A stretch of DNA of 33,636 nucleotides from Methanobacteriota archaeon (GTDB lineage: Archaea; Methanobacteriota; Methanobacteria; Methanobacteriales; Methanobacteriaceae), in contig VGTM01000006.1 of NCBI GenBank assembly GCA_016874685.1, positions 1 through 33,636 of the forward strand, given 5' to 3'. The stretch's first letter is position 1. The number at the start of each line of letters is the position of its first letter. The notes under the pieces are model-generated. The model searched no databases. It saw only the letters and a program-made list of their open reading frames with translations, and had not been told where the DNA came from. Made by a program: the position numbers and the translations under genes. Below, in pieces: positions 25,355 through 33,636 of this stretch.

Positions 25355-26770
25355 TCACTTTTTGTTCCTTTCTAATGTTTTATCAACTTCATGAACATCT
25401 TTGACTTTTACAAGTGAAGCAAATACACCTATTAAAGATAAAAATGAAAATATAAGAAACGAAGTTTTGGCACTGGCTAAAAAGAGCCCAAAATTTTCAG
25501 GGACGATCTTGGCGTTTCCAAGAAATAATGCAAGAGATAATATTGCTATACCCATTCCCGACATCTGTCCCATAACTCTCATTGTACTTAAGGTTGCAGA
25601 TGCAGCGCCATAATATTTTTTTTTAACAGAACTCATTACAGCATTTGTATTTGGGGAAGTAAAAAGCGCGAAACCAATACCTAATATAATAAGACCAGCT
25701 ACTGCCAAATCAAGACTCGTATTTTTATCTAAAAATATAAAAATTGCAAGACCTGCCGACGAAACAGCCATACCTACTGAAGCTACTATTCTGGCCTCAA
25801 TTTTGTCAGATAACCTTCCTGCAAATGGTGAAAAAATTGCCATCATAACTGGCTGCACCGCTAGAATAATTCCAGCATCTTCAGGACTAAGTCCTTTTAT
25901 GTATTGTAAATAAAGACTGAGAACAAAAACAACAGAAACACCTGCACTGTAATTAATTAAGGCAACTAAGTTGTTAGAGGTAAATGCTCTGTTTTTAAAT
26001 AGATTAACATTTAGGACTGGACTGTCGGTTCTTTTTTCCACTTTATAGAATATGAAAATTCCTACTAAACCTGCTAAAATCAAAAATACGCCAATTTTTT
26101 CAGGAAGTTCTGAGAGTCCGTACATCATAAGAATTAGGGATAAACCAAGAATTATGGAGCCAATTGTGTCAAATTTTTCTCCTATGGCTTCGGCCCACTC
26201 ACCTTTCAATTTCGTGGCTGCAAATGTTGTGATAATACCTATAGGTACGTTAATAATGAAAATACTTCTCCAACCGAGGTATTGGGTCAAAAAACCACCC
26301 AATACTGGCCCAAGAAATAAGCCCATGAAGACTCCTGTAATAGTCAATCCTAAAGCTTTTCCTCTTTCTGTTGCGGGAAAAAAGGAAATAATAATGGCGA
26401 ATAAGTTCCCATAGATCATTGCACTTCCTATTCCCTGAAAAATTCTGAAGAATATGAGCATGAAACCTGAGTTTGAAAGGGCAGCAAGGAAGGAAGAGAT
26501 TGTAAATAATATCATTCCATAGATAAAAACTTTTTTTCTACCATATATGTCTGCTATTCTTGAAAATGGAACTAAAAAGATAGCTAGAGCGAGAAGATAA
26601 GCTGTAGGAATCCAGCTTAAAATTATGGCACTTATTCCAAATTCACTAGCTATTGTGGGTAGTGCTACATTGATAGAAGATCCAACAAACGGTGGAATAA
26701 AGGATGCGAAAATAGCTAAAATCAAGGCATAATTTTTTCCGGAAATTTCATTCCTAAGAGATTTATTCAT
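25355..26770 (-). CDS. MFS drug exporter, 14-span DHA2 type
   Basis: A 471-residue proton-driven exporter of the EmrB/QacA group. It begins in the classical way: SINVALPTIASEFGIS after the first span, then the A motif RIADIYGRKKVFIYG, and the motif C region GPVLGGFLTQYLGWRSIFI about residue 145-165. About 14 spans are expected. AGGTGAATCTTT precedes ATG 26770. Drugs, fatty acids or metabolites are possible substrates; the sequence does not say. A close paralogue at 30335-31701 is broken, so this copy may serve for both. No regulator gene was recognised next to it. Confidence 0.93.
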   Translation of the reverse strand: MNKSLRNEISGKNYALILAIFASFIPPFVGSSINVALPTIASEFGISAIILSWIPTAYLLALAIFLVPFSRIADIYGRKKVFIYGMILFTISSFLAALSNSGFMLIFFRIFQGIGSAMIYGNLFAIIISFFPATERGKALGLTITGVFMGLFLGPVLGGFLTQYLGWRSIFIINVPIGIITTFAATKLKGEWAEAIGEKFDTIGSIILGLSLILMMYGLSELPEKIGVFLILAGLVGIFIFYKVEKRTDSPVLNVNLFKNRAFTSNNLVALINYSAGVSVVFVLSLYLQYIKGLSPEDAGIILAVQPVMMAIFSPFAGRLSDKIEARIVASVGMAVSSAGLAIFIFLDKNTSLDLAVAGLIILGIGFALFTSPNTNAVMSSVKKKYYGAASATLSTMRVMGQMSGMGIAILSLALFLGNAKIVPENFGLFLASAKTSFLIFSFLSLIGVFASLVKVKDVHEVDKTLERNKK

Positions 26771-27107
26771 AAAGATTCACCTAAATAAAATTACAATCAA
26801 GATTAAAAGTGAATTGAGAGGGTTTTATAGAATTAAATTAATTGATTAATTAGTTAAGTGGTTATAACACTACTATATTGAACAACTGGCTTTAAATATT
26901 TAATTTTATTCTGAAAAATCTGAATTAAATAAAAGAAATATAAGAAAAAATTTAAGCATTTTTCAGGATATTCGACTTTTTTGATAGTTTCAACAAACTC
27001 TGATATTGTATCAGAGAAATTTCCAGTGTCAACATCAGATTCTATTGTAATGCAGAAGAGAGAATAACATAATAATTTTAAAATTAAAAAGATAAATAAA
27101 TAATTAT
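26771..27107. other. Intergenic region with a possible gene remnant
   Basis: About 335 bases between two divergent genes (MFS exporter and PolX). On the minus strand around 26960-27060 the bases read CITIESDVDTGNFSDTISEF and VETIKKVEYPEKC, which looks more protein-like than the AT-rich sequence on each side, within an open frame spanning 26854-27150. No start with a ribosome binding site is present. This may be the trace of a small decayed gene; I could not name it. Confidence 0.25.
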
Positions 27108-28811
27108 ATGAAAAACCAAAAAGTTGCAAAAATTCTAAATGAAATTGCAAATTTTTTAGAGATCAAAGGTGATAAATACAGGCCCAGAGCTTACAGATAT
27201 GCTGCTCGAACAGTTGAATCGCTCTCTAGAGATATTAAAGATATTAAAAAACAAGATAAGCTTGAGGAGTTACCAGGGATTGGAAAAAATATTGCCCAAA
27301 AGATAGAAGAGATAATAGATACCGGTTCATTGAGATATCTTGAGGACATGAAAAAGGAATTATCAATTGAACTAAAGTCGCTATTAGCCGTGGAGGGCAT
27401 CGGGCCTAAAACTATTAAATTGTTGTATGATGAGTTAGGAGTAAAGAATTTAGATGACCTGGAGAGAATGGCAAAGAGACATAGAATCAGAAGATTAAAG
27501 GGGATGGGTGAGAAAACAGAGAAGAGGATCTTAGAAAGTATAGAGTTTGCAAGGAAAAATAGTGGGCGAAATTTGTTGGGATACACATTACCCATAGCTG
27601 AAAATCTTAAAAATGAGTTAATGCTTTTGAAAGTTGTTGATAGGGTTGAAATAGCTGGATCAATAAGAAGAAGGAAGGAAACTGTGGGAGATATAGATAT
27701 ACTGGTCACCACCAATAAAGCACAGGAAGTTATGAATTTTTTTACCAGCATGGAAAATGTTGAAAATGTTATTTCTAAGGGAAAAACCAAATCATCGGTG
27801 ATTTTGAAAGATAATATCGAGTCTGATTTAAGAGTTGTTGATAATAAACTCTTTGAAGCTACCTTACTGTATTTCACTGGTTCTAAAGAAACAAATATTG
27901 AAATGCGGAAAATAGCAATCAAGAAAGGTCTTAAATTAAATGATTATGGCCTATTTAAGGGTGGAAAGAGGCTTAATCTGAATACTGAGAAAGAGATATT
28001 TCAAAGATTGGGAATGGAATTTATTGAACCTGAATTAAGGGAAAATAGAGGAGAAATAGAAGCTGCCATGGAGGGAAAACTTCCTGAATTGATTGGATAT
28101 GATGATCTCAGAGGAGATCTGCAGATGCATTCTCAATGGAGTGATGGTTACTATTCAATTGAAGAGATGGCTATAGCAGCTAGAGATTGGGGTCACGATT
28201 ACATAGCAATCACTGATCATACTGGTTTGCTTCAGATAGCTGGTGGAATGAGTGAAGAAGAAATCATGGCTCAAACAAAAGAGATAGAACAATTAAACGA
28301 TAAAATAGATGGAATAAAAATATTAAAAGGAATAGAGGCCAATATTAAATCCAATGGTGAGCTGGATGTAGAAGATGGTATACTAAAAGATTTAGATGTG
28401 GTTATGGCTAGCATACACTCAGGTTTCAGGCAGGACAAGGAAAAATTAACAAATCGGATAATTTCAGCAATGGAAAACGAAAATGTTAATATTATAGCGC
28501 ATCCAACTGGAAGAAAGATTCAGGAGAGAAGGGCCTATGATTTAGATCTGCAGAAGATTTTTGAAGTATCCAGAGAGACCAACACATTTTTGGAGATAAA
28601 TTCTTACCCTAATAGACTGGATTTAAGCGATATTAATGTTAAAAGAGCTATTGAGACGGGTTGTAAACTGGTTATAAATACAGATTCCCATAAAAAAGAA
28701 CATTTAAAGTATATTAAACTTGGAATTGCAACTGCTAGGCGTGGTTGGGCTAAAAAAGGTGATATAATTAATACATTACCTTTAAGAAGGTTGAATAAAT
28801 TATTTAATTAG
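27108..28811 (+). CDS. polX: Family X DNA polymerase with PHP domain (PolX)
   Basis: A 567-residue repair enzyme: an X-family polymerase for gap filling joined to a PHP phosphoesterase with 3'-5' exonuclease or AP-endonuclease activity, as characterised in bacterial PolX. The N-terminal 8-kDa-like and helix-hairpin-helix parts (ELPGIGKNIAQKIEE, VEGIGPKTIKLLYDELG) lead to the polymerase site GSIRRRKETVGDIDILV (about 185-201, catalytic Asp pair DID) and FTGSKETNIEMR. The PHP part starts near 338, with LRGDLQMHSQWSDG, AITDHT, GIEANI, ASIHSG, IAHPTG and NTDSHK metal motifs, all intact. The ATG 27108 has no ribosome binding site. Divergent from the MFS gene. Confidence 0.95.
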   Translation: MKNQKVAKILNEIANFLEIKGDKYRPRAYRYAARTVESLSRDIKDIKKQDKLEELPGIGKNIAQKIEEIIDTGSLRYLEDMKKELSIELKSLLAVEGIGPKTIKLLYDELGVKNLDDLERMAKRHRIRRLKGMGEKTEKRILESIEFARKNSGRNLLGYTLPIAENLKNELMLLKVVDRVEIAGSIRRRKETVGDIDILVTTNKAQEVMNFFTSMENVENVISKGKTKSSVILKDNIESDLRVVDNKLFEATLLYFTGSKETNIEMRKIAIKKGLKLNDYGLFKGGKRLNLNTEKEIFQRLGMEFIEPELRENRGEIEAAMEGKLPELIGYDDLRGDLQMHSQWSDGYYSIEEMAIAARDWGHDYIAITDHTGLLQIAGGMSEEEIMAQTKEIEQLNDKIDGIKILKGIEANIKSNGELDVEDGILKDLDVVMASIHSGFRQDKEKLTNRIISAMENENVNIIAHPTGRKIQERRAYDLDLQKIFEVSRETNTFLEINSYPNRLDLSDINVKRAIETGCKLVINTDSHKKEHLKYIKLGIATARRGWAKKGDIINTLPLRRLNKLFN

Positions 28812-29044
28812 AATAATTATTTAAGAGTTTTTATATTTGTGTATTAGTACAAATTAACGATTTATAATGAATTTATGAATAAATTCTGAACCTAAAGAAA
28901 TTTTAAGAGAATCCAAACTGATTCATTTAAATCAATTAAAGGCATATTTCATAGAATTATGATATTTTGTAAACTTATTGTTAAAAGCTTATTTTCCATT
29001 CAAAATCATATGTGGTGCCATTGTCTGGGCATATAAGAATTATT
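28812..29044. other. Intergenic region after polX
   Basis: About 230 AT-rich bases after the PolX stop, with T-rich stretches that could end transcription (28825-28840). No gene, repeat or RNA recognised. Confidence 0.4.
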
Positions 29045-29179
29045 TTAATATTTTTCCTGTAGGTCTTTTATAAAAGAAGTATAAAATCCGAACTCATATC
29101 CACAGAATAGACATTTTCTAAATTCATCTTCAACTTTGGCTTGTTTAATCCTTTTTGATAGCTTCTTTTTCTCAGTATT
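29045..29179 (-). pseudogene. Zinc-finger-like remnant in frame after the HIT gene
   Basis: Past the HIT stop (TAA 29192-29194) and a second stop (TGA 29180-29182), the same reading frame stays open for 44 codons: a basic helix (EKKKLSKRIKQAKVEDEF), then RKCLFCGYEFGFYTSFIKDL with one CxxC, then a TAA at 29045-29047. No ATG, GTG or TTG lies in this piece, so it cannot be made as a free protein in a standard way. It might be a lost C-terminal extension of the HIT protein, the tail of another decayed gene, or made by read-through. The family is not recognised. Confidence 0.35.
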
Positions 29180-29191
29180 TCAGGAATATCG

Positions 29192-29647
29192 TTATTTGAG
29201 ATTCTCTTTAATTTTGGCAATAATCTTTTTCCTGAGTTTCGTAGAGACATTTTTTACTGGTCTTGGCCTCATATATCCAAAATATGGATCTTCAAAAACT
29301 ATACCTTCAAAATGGACTTTATGCGTGTATCTGGGGATAAAGTGCCAGTGAAGATGAGGGTTTGGTTGATCCTCAAGGTAGAAAGAGTTCAGTAAACATC
29401 CCCAGTTGAACATTGTCACATCAAAAGCTTTTTTTAAAGCATATTCTAATCTATCTACAATTTTAGAAAAATCAGACCATTCTTCTGGTTTTAACCCTGA
29501 TAATTTTCCATAATGTCTTTTTAAAGCTATAACACATGTTCCCAGATTGCTCTGGTTAGGGGCAAGAAAAATTACCCAGTATTCTGTCTCAGCTATGAAA
29601 TCCCCATAACCATATGATTTTAATTTCTGACAATAACTACATTCCAT
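29192..29647 (-). CDS. HIT family nucleotide hydrolase
   Basis: A 151-residue histidine-triad protein that hydrolyses or transfers nucleotides at the alpha phosphate, in the cytoplasm. The triad is [11 protein letters not shown] (about residues 98-108), with the N-terminal MECSYCQKL that supplies a CxxC for zinc as in Hint/GalT relatives. [11 protein letters not shown] and [18 protein letters not shown] are typical. The end is basic ([17 protein letters not shown]). GGATG lies upstream of ATG 29647 as a weak site. In archaea the substrate is unknown (dinucleoside polyphosphates or adenylyl adducts in relatives). Followed in frame by a remnant with CxxC. Confidence 0.9.
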   Translation of the reverse strand: MECSYCQKLKSYGYGDFIAETEYWVIFLAPNQSNLGTCVIALKRHYGKLSGLKPEEWSDFSKIVDRLEYALKKAFDVTMFNWGCLLNSFYLEDQPNPHLHWHFIPRYTHKVHFEGIVFEDPYFGYMRPRPVKNVSTKLRKKIIAKIKENLK

Positions 29648-29752
29648 GATATAAATTGTTTAGGCATCCTTATGAGTTTTATGGTGTTCTCAAGGTGATA
29701 AATTAATAATATAAAACAGTTAATTTAGTTTATATGCGATGGGGATGGAATT

Positions 29753-30046
29753 ATGTCGGAAGAGATCACTCTGGAAGAATATAAAAAAGCATTCTTTGAA
29801 GTATATAAAGAGCAGCGTAGGAAAAGTTTCTTTTTACATCTAACTATCTATATCTTAGTTAATACAGCCTCGATAATAATTAATTTCTTATTTACACCTA
29901 CATTTTTATGGGTTATTTTTCCCATCTTTTTCTGGGGTATTGGTGTAATCTGGAATTATTTAGGTGTCTTTTTATGGATTGATCAGAAATTGAACGAGAC
30001 GTCTCTTAAAGCAGAATACAGTCTCAAAAAGAGAAGAAAAACCTAA
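29753..30046 (+). CDS. 2TM-domain small membrane protein
   Basis: A 97-residue protein with a charged cytoplasmic start (SEEITLEEYKKAFFEVYKEQ), two spans (about 26-47, FFLHLTIYILVNTASIIINF; about 52-73, WVIFPIFFWGIGVIWNYLGV) and a charged end. This layout matches the 2TM domain family of unknown role, often fused to kinases or regulators in other organisms; here it stands alone. A G-rich GGGGATGG precedes the ATG. The basic tail (EYSLKKRRKT) suggests the ends are inside. Confidence 0.8.
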   Translation: MSEEITLEEYKKAFFEVYKEQRRKSFFLHLTIYILVNTASIIINFLFTPTFLWVIFPIFFWGIGVIWNYLGVFLWIDQKLNETSLKAEYSLKKRRKT

Positions 30047-30334
30047 TATACGTAAAATTCTTCAATTTACCCACAATAATGGATTCAGATGGCTACAAAA
30101 AGTACTTAAATAGTCTGAAATAATGCAAACTAAACTGAATATGAGCTTTCTTTTATTTAGTTTAATGATTGATTTTAAAAGGTTTGATATCCTTTAAACC
30201 AATAAATTGCTGAAATAGAATATTAATACATTCATTAACTATGAAAATAATTTGTAGATATGGAATAATTTATTCTAATTAATAAAGAGAAAATTAATTA
30301 TACACATCTTTGGCAATAGGGAAGATGATTCAAA

Positions 30335-31701
30335 ATGGGCAATAAAGGATTTATAAATATTTTACTCTTAATTGTTGCAGTTGGAGCCTTTTTTATACTT
30401 TTTATGGGGTATTCTCTTAATGTAGCTCTTCCTTCAATTCAGAAGGGAATTTATAATAAATGTTATAGTGTTAAACTGGATTCCAACCTCATTTATTTTA
30501 GCTAATGCAGCTTTTATCCTTCCATTTGGACGAATGGCGGATATATATGGTAGGAGAAAGATCTTCATGTATGGTGCGGCATTCTACACTATTTCTTCTT
30601 TTCTGGCTACGATTTCCCCTTCTGCTAATTTTCTAATTTTATTTAGTTTTTTCCAAGGAATAGGATGTTCGATGATTTTTGCGACTGGAGTGGCAATTTT
30701 ATCTTCAGCTTTCCCTGGTGGAAGAAGAGGTGAAGCTTTAGGGATATACATTACAGCAGTTTATTTAGGACTTTTTATAGGACCCGTATTAGGCGGATTT
30801 TTTTTCAAAATTTTGGATGGAGAACTATTTTTCTTACAAACATCCCCATTGGATTGTTTATAATATTTTTAATTAAGAAGAAGTTAAAAAAGGATTGGCA
30901 AGAATCAAAAGGGGAAGTTTTTGACATCAAAGGTTCTGTAATTTTTGTTTTAACAATCATGGCAATAATTTATGGATTTACAACACTTAAAGACGGATTT
31001 TTCGTTTTATTTTTTATACTGATGAGTATCCTTGGAATTTTAATTTTTATAAAATGGGAGATGAGGTTTAAAAGTCCTATTTTAGATTTAAGTTTTTTTA
31101 GAAACAATGTGTTTGCTTTATCTTGTTTGGCAATGTTAATTATCAACTTTGCAACCTCAGGCATGTGGCCTCTTTTAAGTCTTTATTTGCAGTATCTGAA
31201 ATCATTAAATGCTCAATATGCAGGCATTACACTGGTAACTCAACCTCTGGTGGTATCCCTACTATCACCTTTTGTTGGTAGACTTTCAGATAAAGTTGAA
31301 TCATTTATATTAGCACCTTTAGGAATATCTTTGACCTCAACTGGTCTGTTTCTTTTCACTTTTTTAAATGCTACATTTTCATGGCCATTTATAATCCTGG
31401 TTTTAGTCTTAATGGAACCGGAGTGGCTCTTTTCTCTTCTCCCACCACAAATGCTTTTATGGCTGTTGTTGGGAAAAAAATCGATGGAGAGGCATCAGCA
31501 ATCTTTTCTACCATGATATACATGGGACAAGTCCTGAGTTTCACAATTGTAATTTTAATTTTGGCAAGCTATATTGGAGGTGTTCAGATCACCCCTCAAA
31601 ATTATTCCCTTTTCTTGGAAAGCATGAAAGTAGCTTTTCTTGTCTTTTCAGTAATTTGTTTTGTGGGAATATTTGTCTCAATTGCCAGTAGAAGAAAATA
31701 G
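30335..31701 (+). pseudogene. MFS exporter, 14-span type, three frameshifts
   Basis: A paralogue of the exporter at 25355-26770, broken in three places, all in homopolymers. Reading starts at ATG 30335 (first span and SLNVALPSIQK). One extra G in the run 30445-30447 moves the frame before NVIVLNWIPTSFIL; motif A RMADIYGRRKIFMYG is intact. A missing T in the eight-T run at 30798-30805 breaks GGFF from WRTIFLTNIPIGLF. A missing G at 31414-31415 breaks LVLM from GTGVALFSSPTTNAF. Repairing the three gives about 455 residues. If the sequence is right, only fragments could be made and the gene is dead; if not, it is a full transporter. Confidence 0.88.
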
Positions 31702-31833
31702 GATGGGGAAATAAATTTTTTTATTAAGGTTCAACATTTTCAGGGACTTTTCCTTGGATTCATATTTTCACATTAATAACATCAAATAATGCAAAATTTC
31801 TGGAAAATCTGAATCAGTATGGTCTAATAAACC

Positions 31834-31887
31834 GATTTTTATTCTTTATAAGATTTTTATTCTTTATTGGATTTTTTATAGGATTAT
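31834..31887. repeat. 18-base tandem repeat GATTTTTATTCTTTAT
   Basis: GATTTTTATTCTTTATAA at 31834-31851 is followed at once by GATTTTTATTCTTTATTG at 31852-31869, then a weaker third copy beginning GATTTTTTATAGGAT. A short imperfect repeat of ATATAGAATATAT follows at about 31912-31940. Lies downstream of the broken MFS gene and downstream of the converging LSm-like gene; T-rich units could serve to end transcription. Confidence 0.6.
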
Positions 31888-31964
31888 TAGGGGATCAATT
31901 GAATCTATTAAAGTAGAATATATGAATATAGAATATATAGGATAATAAATAGAAATATATGAAT

Positions 31965-32201
31965 TCATTCATGAATAACCAAGTATAAGATTGTGTTACC
32001 TCTGATAACCTCTATTCCGTCTTCCATCTCAAGGACAATATTCAGACGATTGTCCACGGCTATAAGGTTACCTTCCTTTATTTCGTTATCTTTTTGGCAT
32101 AATAATATTCTTTTATCTTTCAATTTCCCTAACTCATCAACAAATATGTTATTTTCTTTAATAGGGGTTTCTGATTTTTCTGCTATCGTTTTATACGACA
32201 T
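31965..32201 (-). CDS. Divergent LSm (Sm-like) domain protein
   Basis: A 78-residue protein ending in what looks like an Sm fold. After about 20 N-terminal residues comes FVDELGKLKDKRILLCQKDN, EIKEGNLIAVDNRLNIVLEM (Sm1-like, with the conserved VDNRLNIVL) and IEVIRGNTILYLVI (Sm2-like IRG). In archaea SmAP proteins form rings that bind U-rich RNA. The RNA-contact residues differ partly from canonical SmAP1 (Asn in DNRLNI kept), so this would be a paralogue. GGTGGATGG precedes ATG 32201; an upstream ATG at 32222 lacks a site. The gene converges with the broken MFS gene and stands alone. Confidence 0.75.
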   Translation of the reverse strand: MSYKTIAEKSETPIKENNIFVDELGKLKDKRILLCQKDNEIKEGNLIAVDNRLNIVLEMEDGIEVIRGNTILYLVIHE

Positions 32202-32497
32202 TTTTCCATCCACCGAAATCATATTATTAGATCATTATATTTATTATTTATCTTTATTCTCTGAATTTAAAGCTTAGAGATTCTTGGAACTACAATTTTT
32301 TTTGACCAATTAGCATTTTATTGTAATTTCATTTTTATTTAATTTTTTAAAGAAGTGTTGAACTAAAAATGATGGAGGTATTAGATTGATAGAGTTGTAC
32401 TAATATTTATCAAATATTAAATTTAATATAATACCAAAAATCTCATTATTGCTATGGATTAAGTATAAGTTGATGATTGAATTTTGGAATGTTATAA

Positions 32498-33636
32498 ATG
32501 CAAAAAGGGAAGATAAGATTTGGTTTCGAATCTGGAAAAATTGAAAAGTCATATAAATTATCTGAAAATGCTCCAAGAGTTCTTCTGGTAGGCTATAACG
32601 GCGCGAATAATACGGGCTCAGAAGCTAGGTTAATTTCTATAATAGAAGATGTGAGAAATGTACTTGGTCTGGAGGTACGTATCACTCTCCCCACCTTCAA
32701 TGAGGTAAATCTAAGACGTTATCTCCAGGAAGAACCTACCCTGAGCATAGTATCTGTCCCTTCAATTTTTTTCTTTGCTATAAAACGCCTGGTAAGAGAA
32801 CATGATCTGGTAATGTTGGTTGAGGGAAGCTGTTATATGGACACATGGGCTTCTGCGCTGCTTTGGGCTTTTTTATGGACAACAAAGTATGCAAAGGCAT
32901 ATGGAAAACCTTGTATTGCATATGCAGTGGATGCCGGAGATCTCTCCCCATCAAATAAGCGCCGTGTTCAGCGAGAGGCAAGCAAAACTGATCTGATAAT
33001 TACACGCACAAAACAAGCAGCAGATCTGCTCAAATCTATGGGAGTAACAGCACCGATTGAAGTAACCGCAGATAGTGCTTTCACTTTCCAAGTGAGTGTG
33101 GATGATAAACAAATACTTAAAAAAATCTGGCCGGATGCTGGTGAAGGAGTTGTAGGATTTTCTGCGGTAGATTTCTATCTATGGCCGGTTGTAATACGTC
33201 TTTGGGGGCGAAGAGAGGATTGTTATAGATGGCCATACTACTTTTCCCGCACAAAGAAGCGAGTTCAGGCAAGTGAAGACTTAGCAAAATGTTGGGCAGC
33301 AGAAGCTGACAGAATCATAGAAACTCATGGGAGAAACATTGCACTACTTTGTATGGAGGAACTTGATGAACCCTTGGCTAGGAAAATACACAGCAAGATG
33401 CGTCATTCCAGCAAAGCACGTGTTTTTTCTTCAGGGGAGTTTCATGCATCTGAGATGACAGCAATCCTTAGAAGCTTAGATCTTCTGGTAACTTCAAGAT
33501 ATCATGCTGCGATTTTATCTTTGGAATCAGCCGTTCCACAGATAGCTCTTGGTCATGATACTCGTCTTAAGGGCCTTTACCAAGATATGGAATTATACGA
33601 CGATTATTTTGTCCATCATTCCTCCACGAAGATGTG
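32498..33636 (+). CDS. Polysaccharide pyruvyl transferase family protein (partial)
   Basis: An open frame of 379 codons from ATG 32498 that runs out of the window. It matches the PS_pyruv_trans / CsaB-like family, which moves pyruvate or related groups to cell-wall or exopolysaccharide sugars. Visible blocks: RVLLVGYNGANNTGSEARLI (near 27-46), EHDLVMLVEGSCYMDTWASA, PCIAYAVDAGDLSP, TDLIITRTKQAADLLKSMGV, and a late LRSLDLLVTSRYHAAILSLE with GHDTRLKGLYQDM, as in GT-B-like members. The GC content is visibly higher than in the flanking genes, a hint of a transferred segment. No clear site precedes the ATG. Activity is not certain: members differ widely. Confidence 0.8.
   Translation, partial: MQKGKIRFGFESGKIEKSYKLSENAPRVLLVGYNGANNTGSEARLISIIEDVRNVLGLEVRITLPTFNEVNLRRYLQEEPTLSIVSVPSIFFFAIKRLVREHDLVMLVEGSCYMDTWASALLWAFLWTTKYAKAYGKPCIAYAVDAGDLSPSNKRRVQREASKTDLIITRTKQAADLLKSMGVTAPIEVTADSAFTFQVSVDDKQILKKIWPDAGEGVVGFSAVDFYLWPVVIRLWGRREDCYRWPYYFSRTKKRVQASEDLAKCWAAEADRIIETHGRNIALLCMEELDEPLARKIHSKMRHSSKARVFSSGEFHASEMTAILRSLDLLVTSRYHAAILSLESAVPQIALGHDTRLKGLYQDMELYDDYFVHHSSTKM

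Noticed and set aside
27191-27922. 243-codon minus-strand frame inside polX
   Set aside because: Antisense shadow rich in Ser, Phe and Leu; the plus strand encodes complete PolX motifs.
31834-31940. Possible CRISPR or origin repeat
   Set aside because: Only two to three short AT-rich copies without unique spacers; simple tandem repeat is a better call.
32778-32981. Minus-strand frame in the pyruvyl transferase gene
   Set aside because: Antisense shadow of a long, motif-bearing plus-strand gene.

Overview
The window reads as chromosome of a mesophilic methanogenic archaeon, most likely a Methanobacterium-like member of the Methanobacteriales. This rests on archaeal-type information genes (MCM helicase, aIF2-beta, NMD3, short archaeal TyrRS, archaeal FtsJ/RrmJ), AT-rich intergenic DNA, TATA-like boxes and ribosome binding sites of the GGTGAT/GGAGG type. 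The assignment comes from protein recognition only; no 16S or database search was possible. No tRNA, rRNA or CRISPR array was recognised.

Layout. (1) 1-5150: the tail of an unknown gene, thymidylate kinase, a tandem PRC-barrel protein, a SulP anion transporter and a divergent TauE/SafE permease, then an unrecognised acidic protein with a duplicated tail. (2) 5251-10029, minus strand: a compact information-processing block, MCM -> aIF2-beta -> NMD3 -> TyrRS -> small conserved-looking protein, joining replication initiation, translation initiation, 60S/50S export or quality control and tRNA charging. (3) 10188-13266: a membrane-anchored coiled-coil protein, a 31-residue lipoprotein that is easily missed, RrmJ overlapping an MJ0936-like phosphodiesterase, and a UbiA prenyltransferase. 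(4) 14073-19078: a membrane PAS histidine kinase without a partner, then MsrA, YjbQ, a ferritin-like protein, a 51-residue zinc ribbon and exonuclease III, mostly repair or oxidative-damage functions. (5) 19095-23100: a membrane protein with an outside DUF4352-like domain, a zinc-ribbon/TM/outside serine protease, and a protein with three zinc ribbons and a YbjQ domain. They look like a cell-surface stress or quality-control set, but that role is inferred.

(6) 23721-31701 is the most eroded part: an IS5-type element whose transposase has two frameshifts, a PaaI-like thioesterase with an amber codon at codon 20, an intact 14-TM-type MFS exporter, PolX, a HIT protein followed in frame by a zinc-finger-like remnant, a 2TM protein, and a second MFS exporter broken by three frameshifts. 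All five frameshifts are one-base changes in short homopolymers. (7) 31965-33636: a divergent LSm-like protein and a polysaccharide pyruvyl transferase-type gene, of visibly higher GC than its neighbours, that runs off the end.

I did not find a clearly new multi-gene system. The best leads are the zinc-ribbon/protease/YbjQ surface cluster, the tiny lipoprotein, the duplicated acidic protein, the divergent LSm protein and the amber-interrupted thioesterase.
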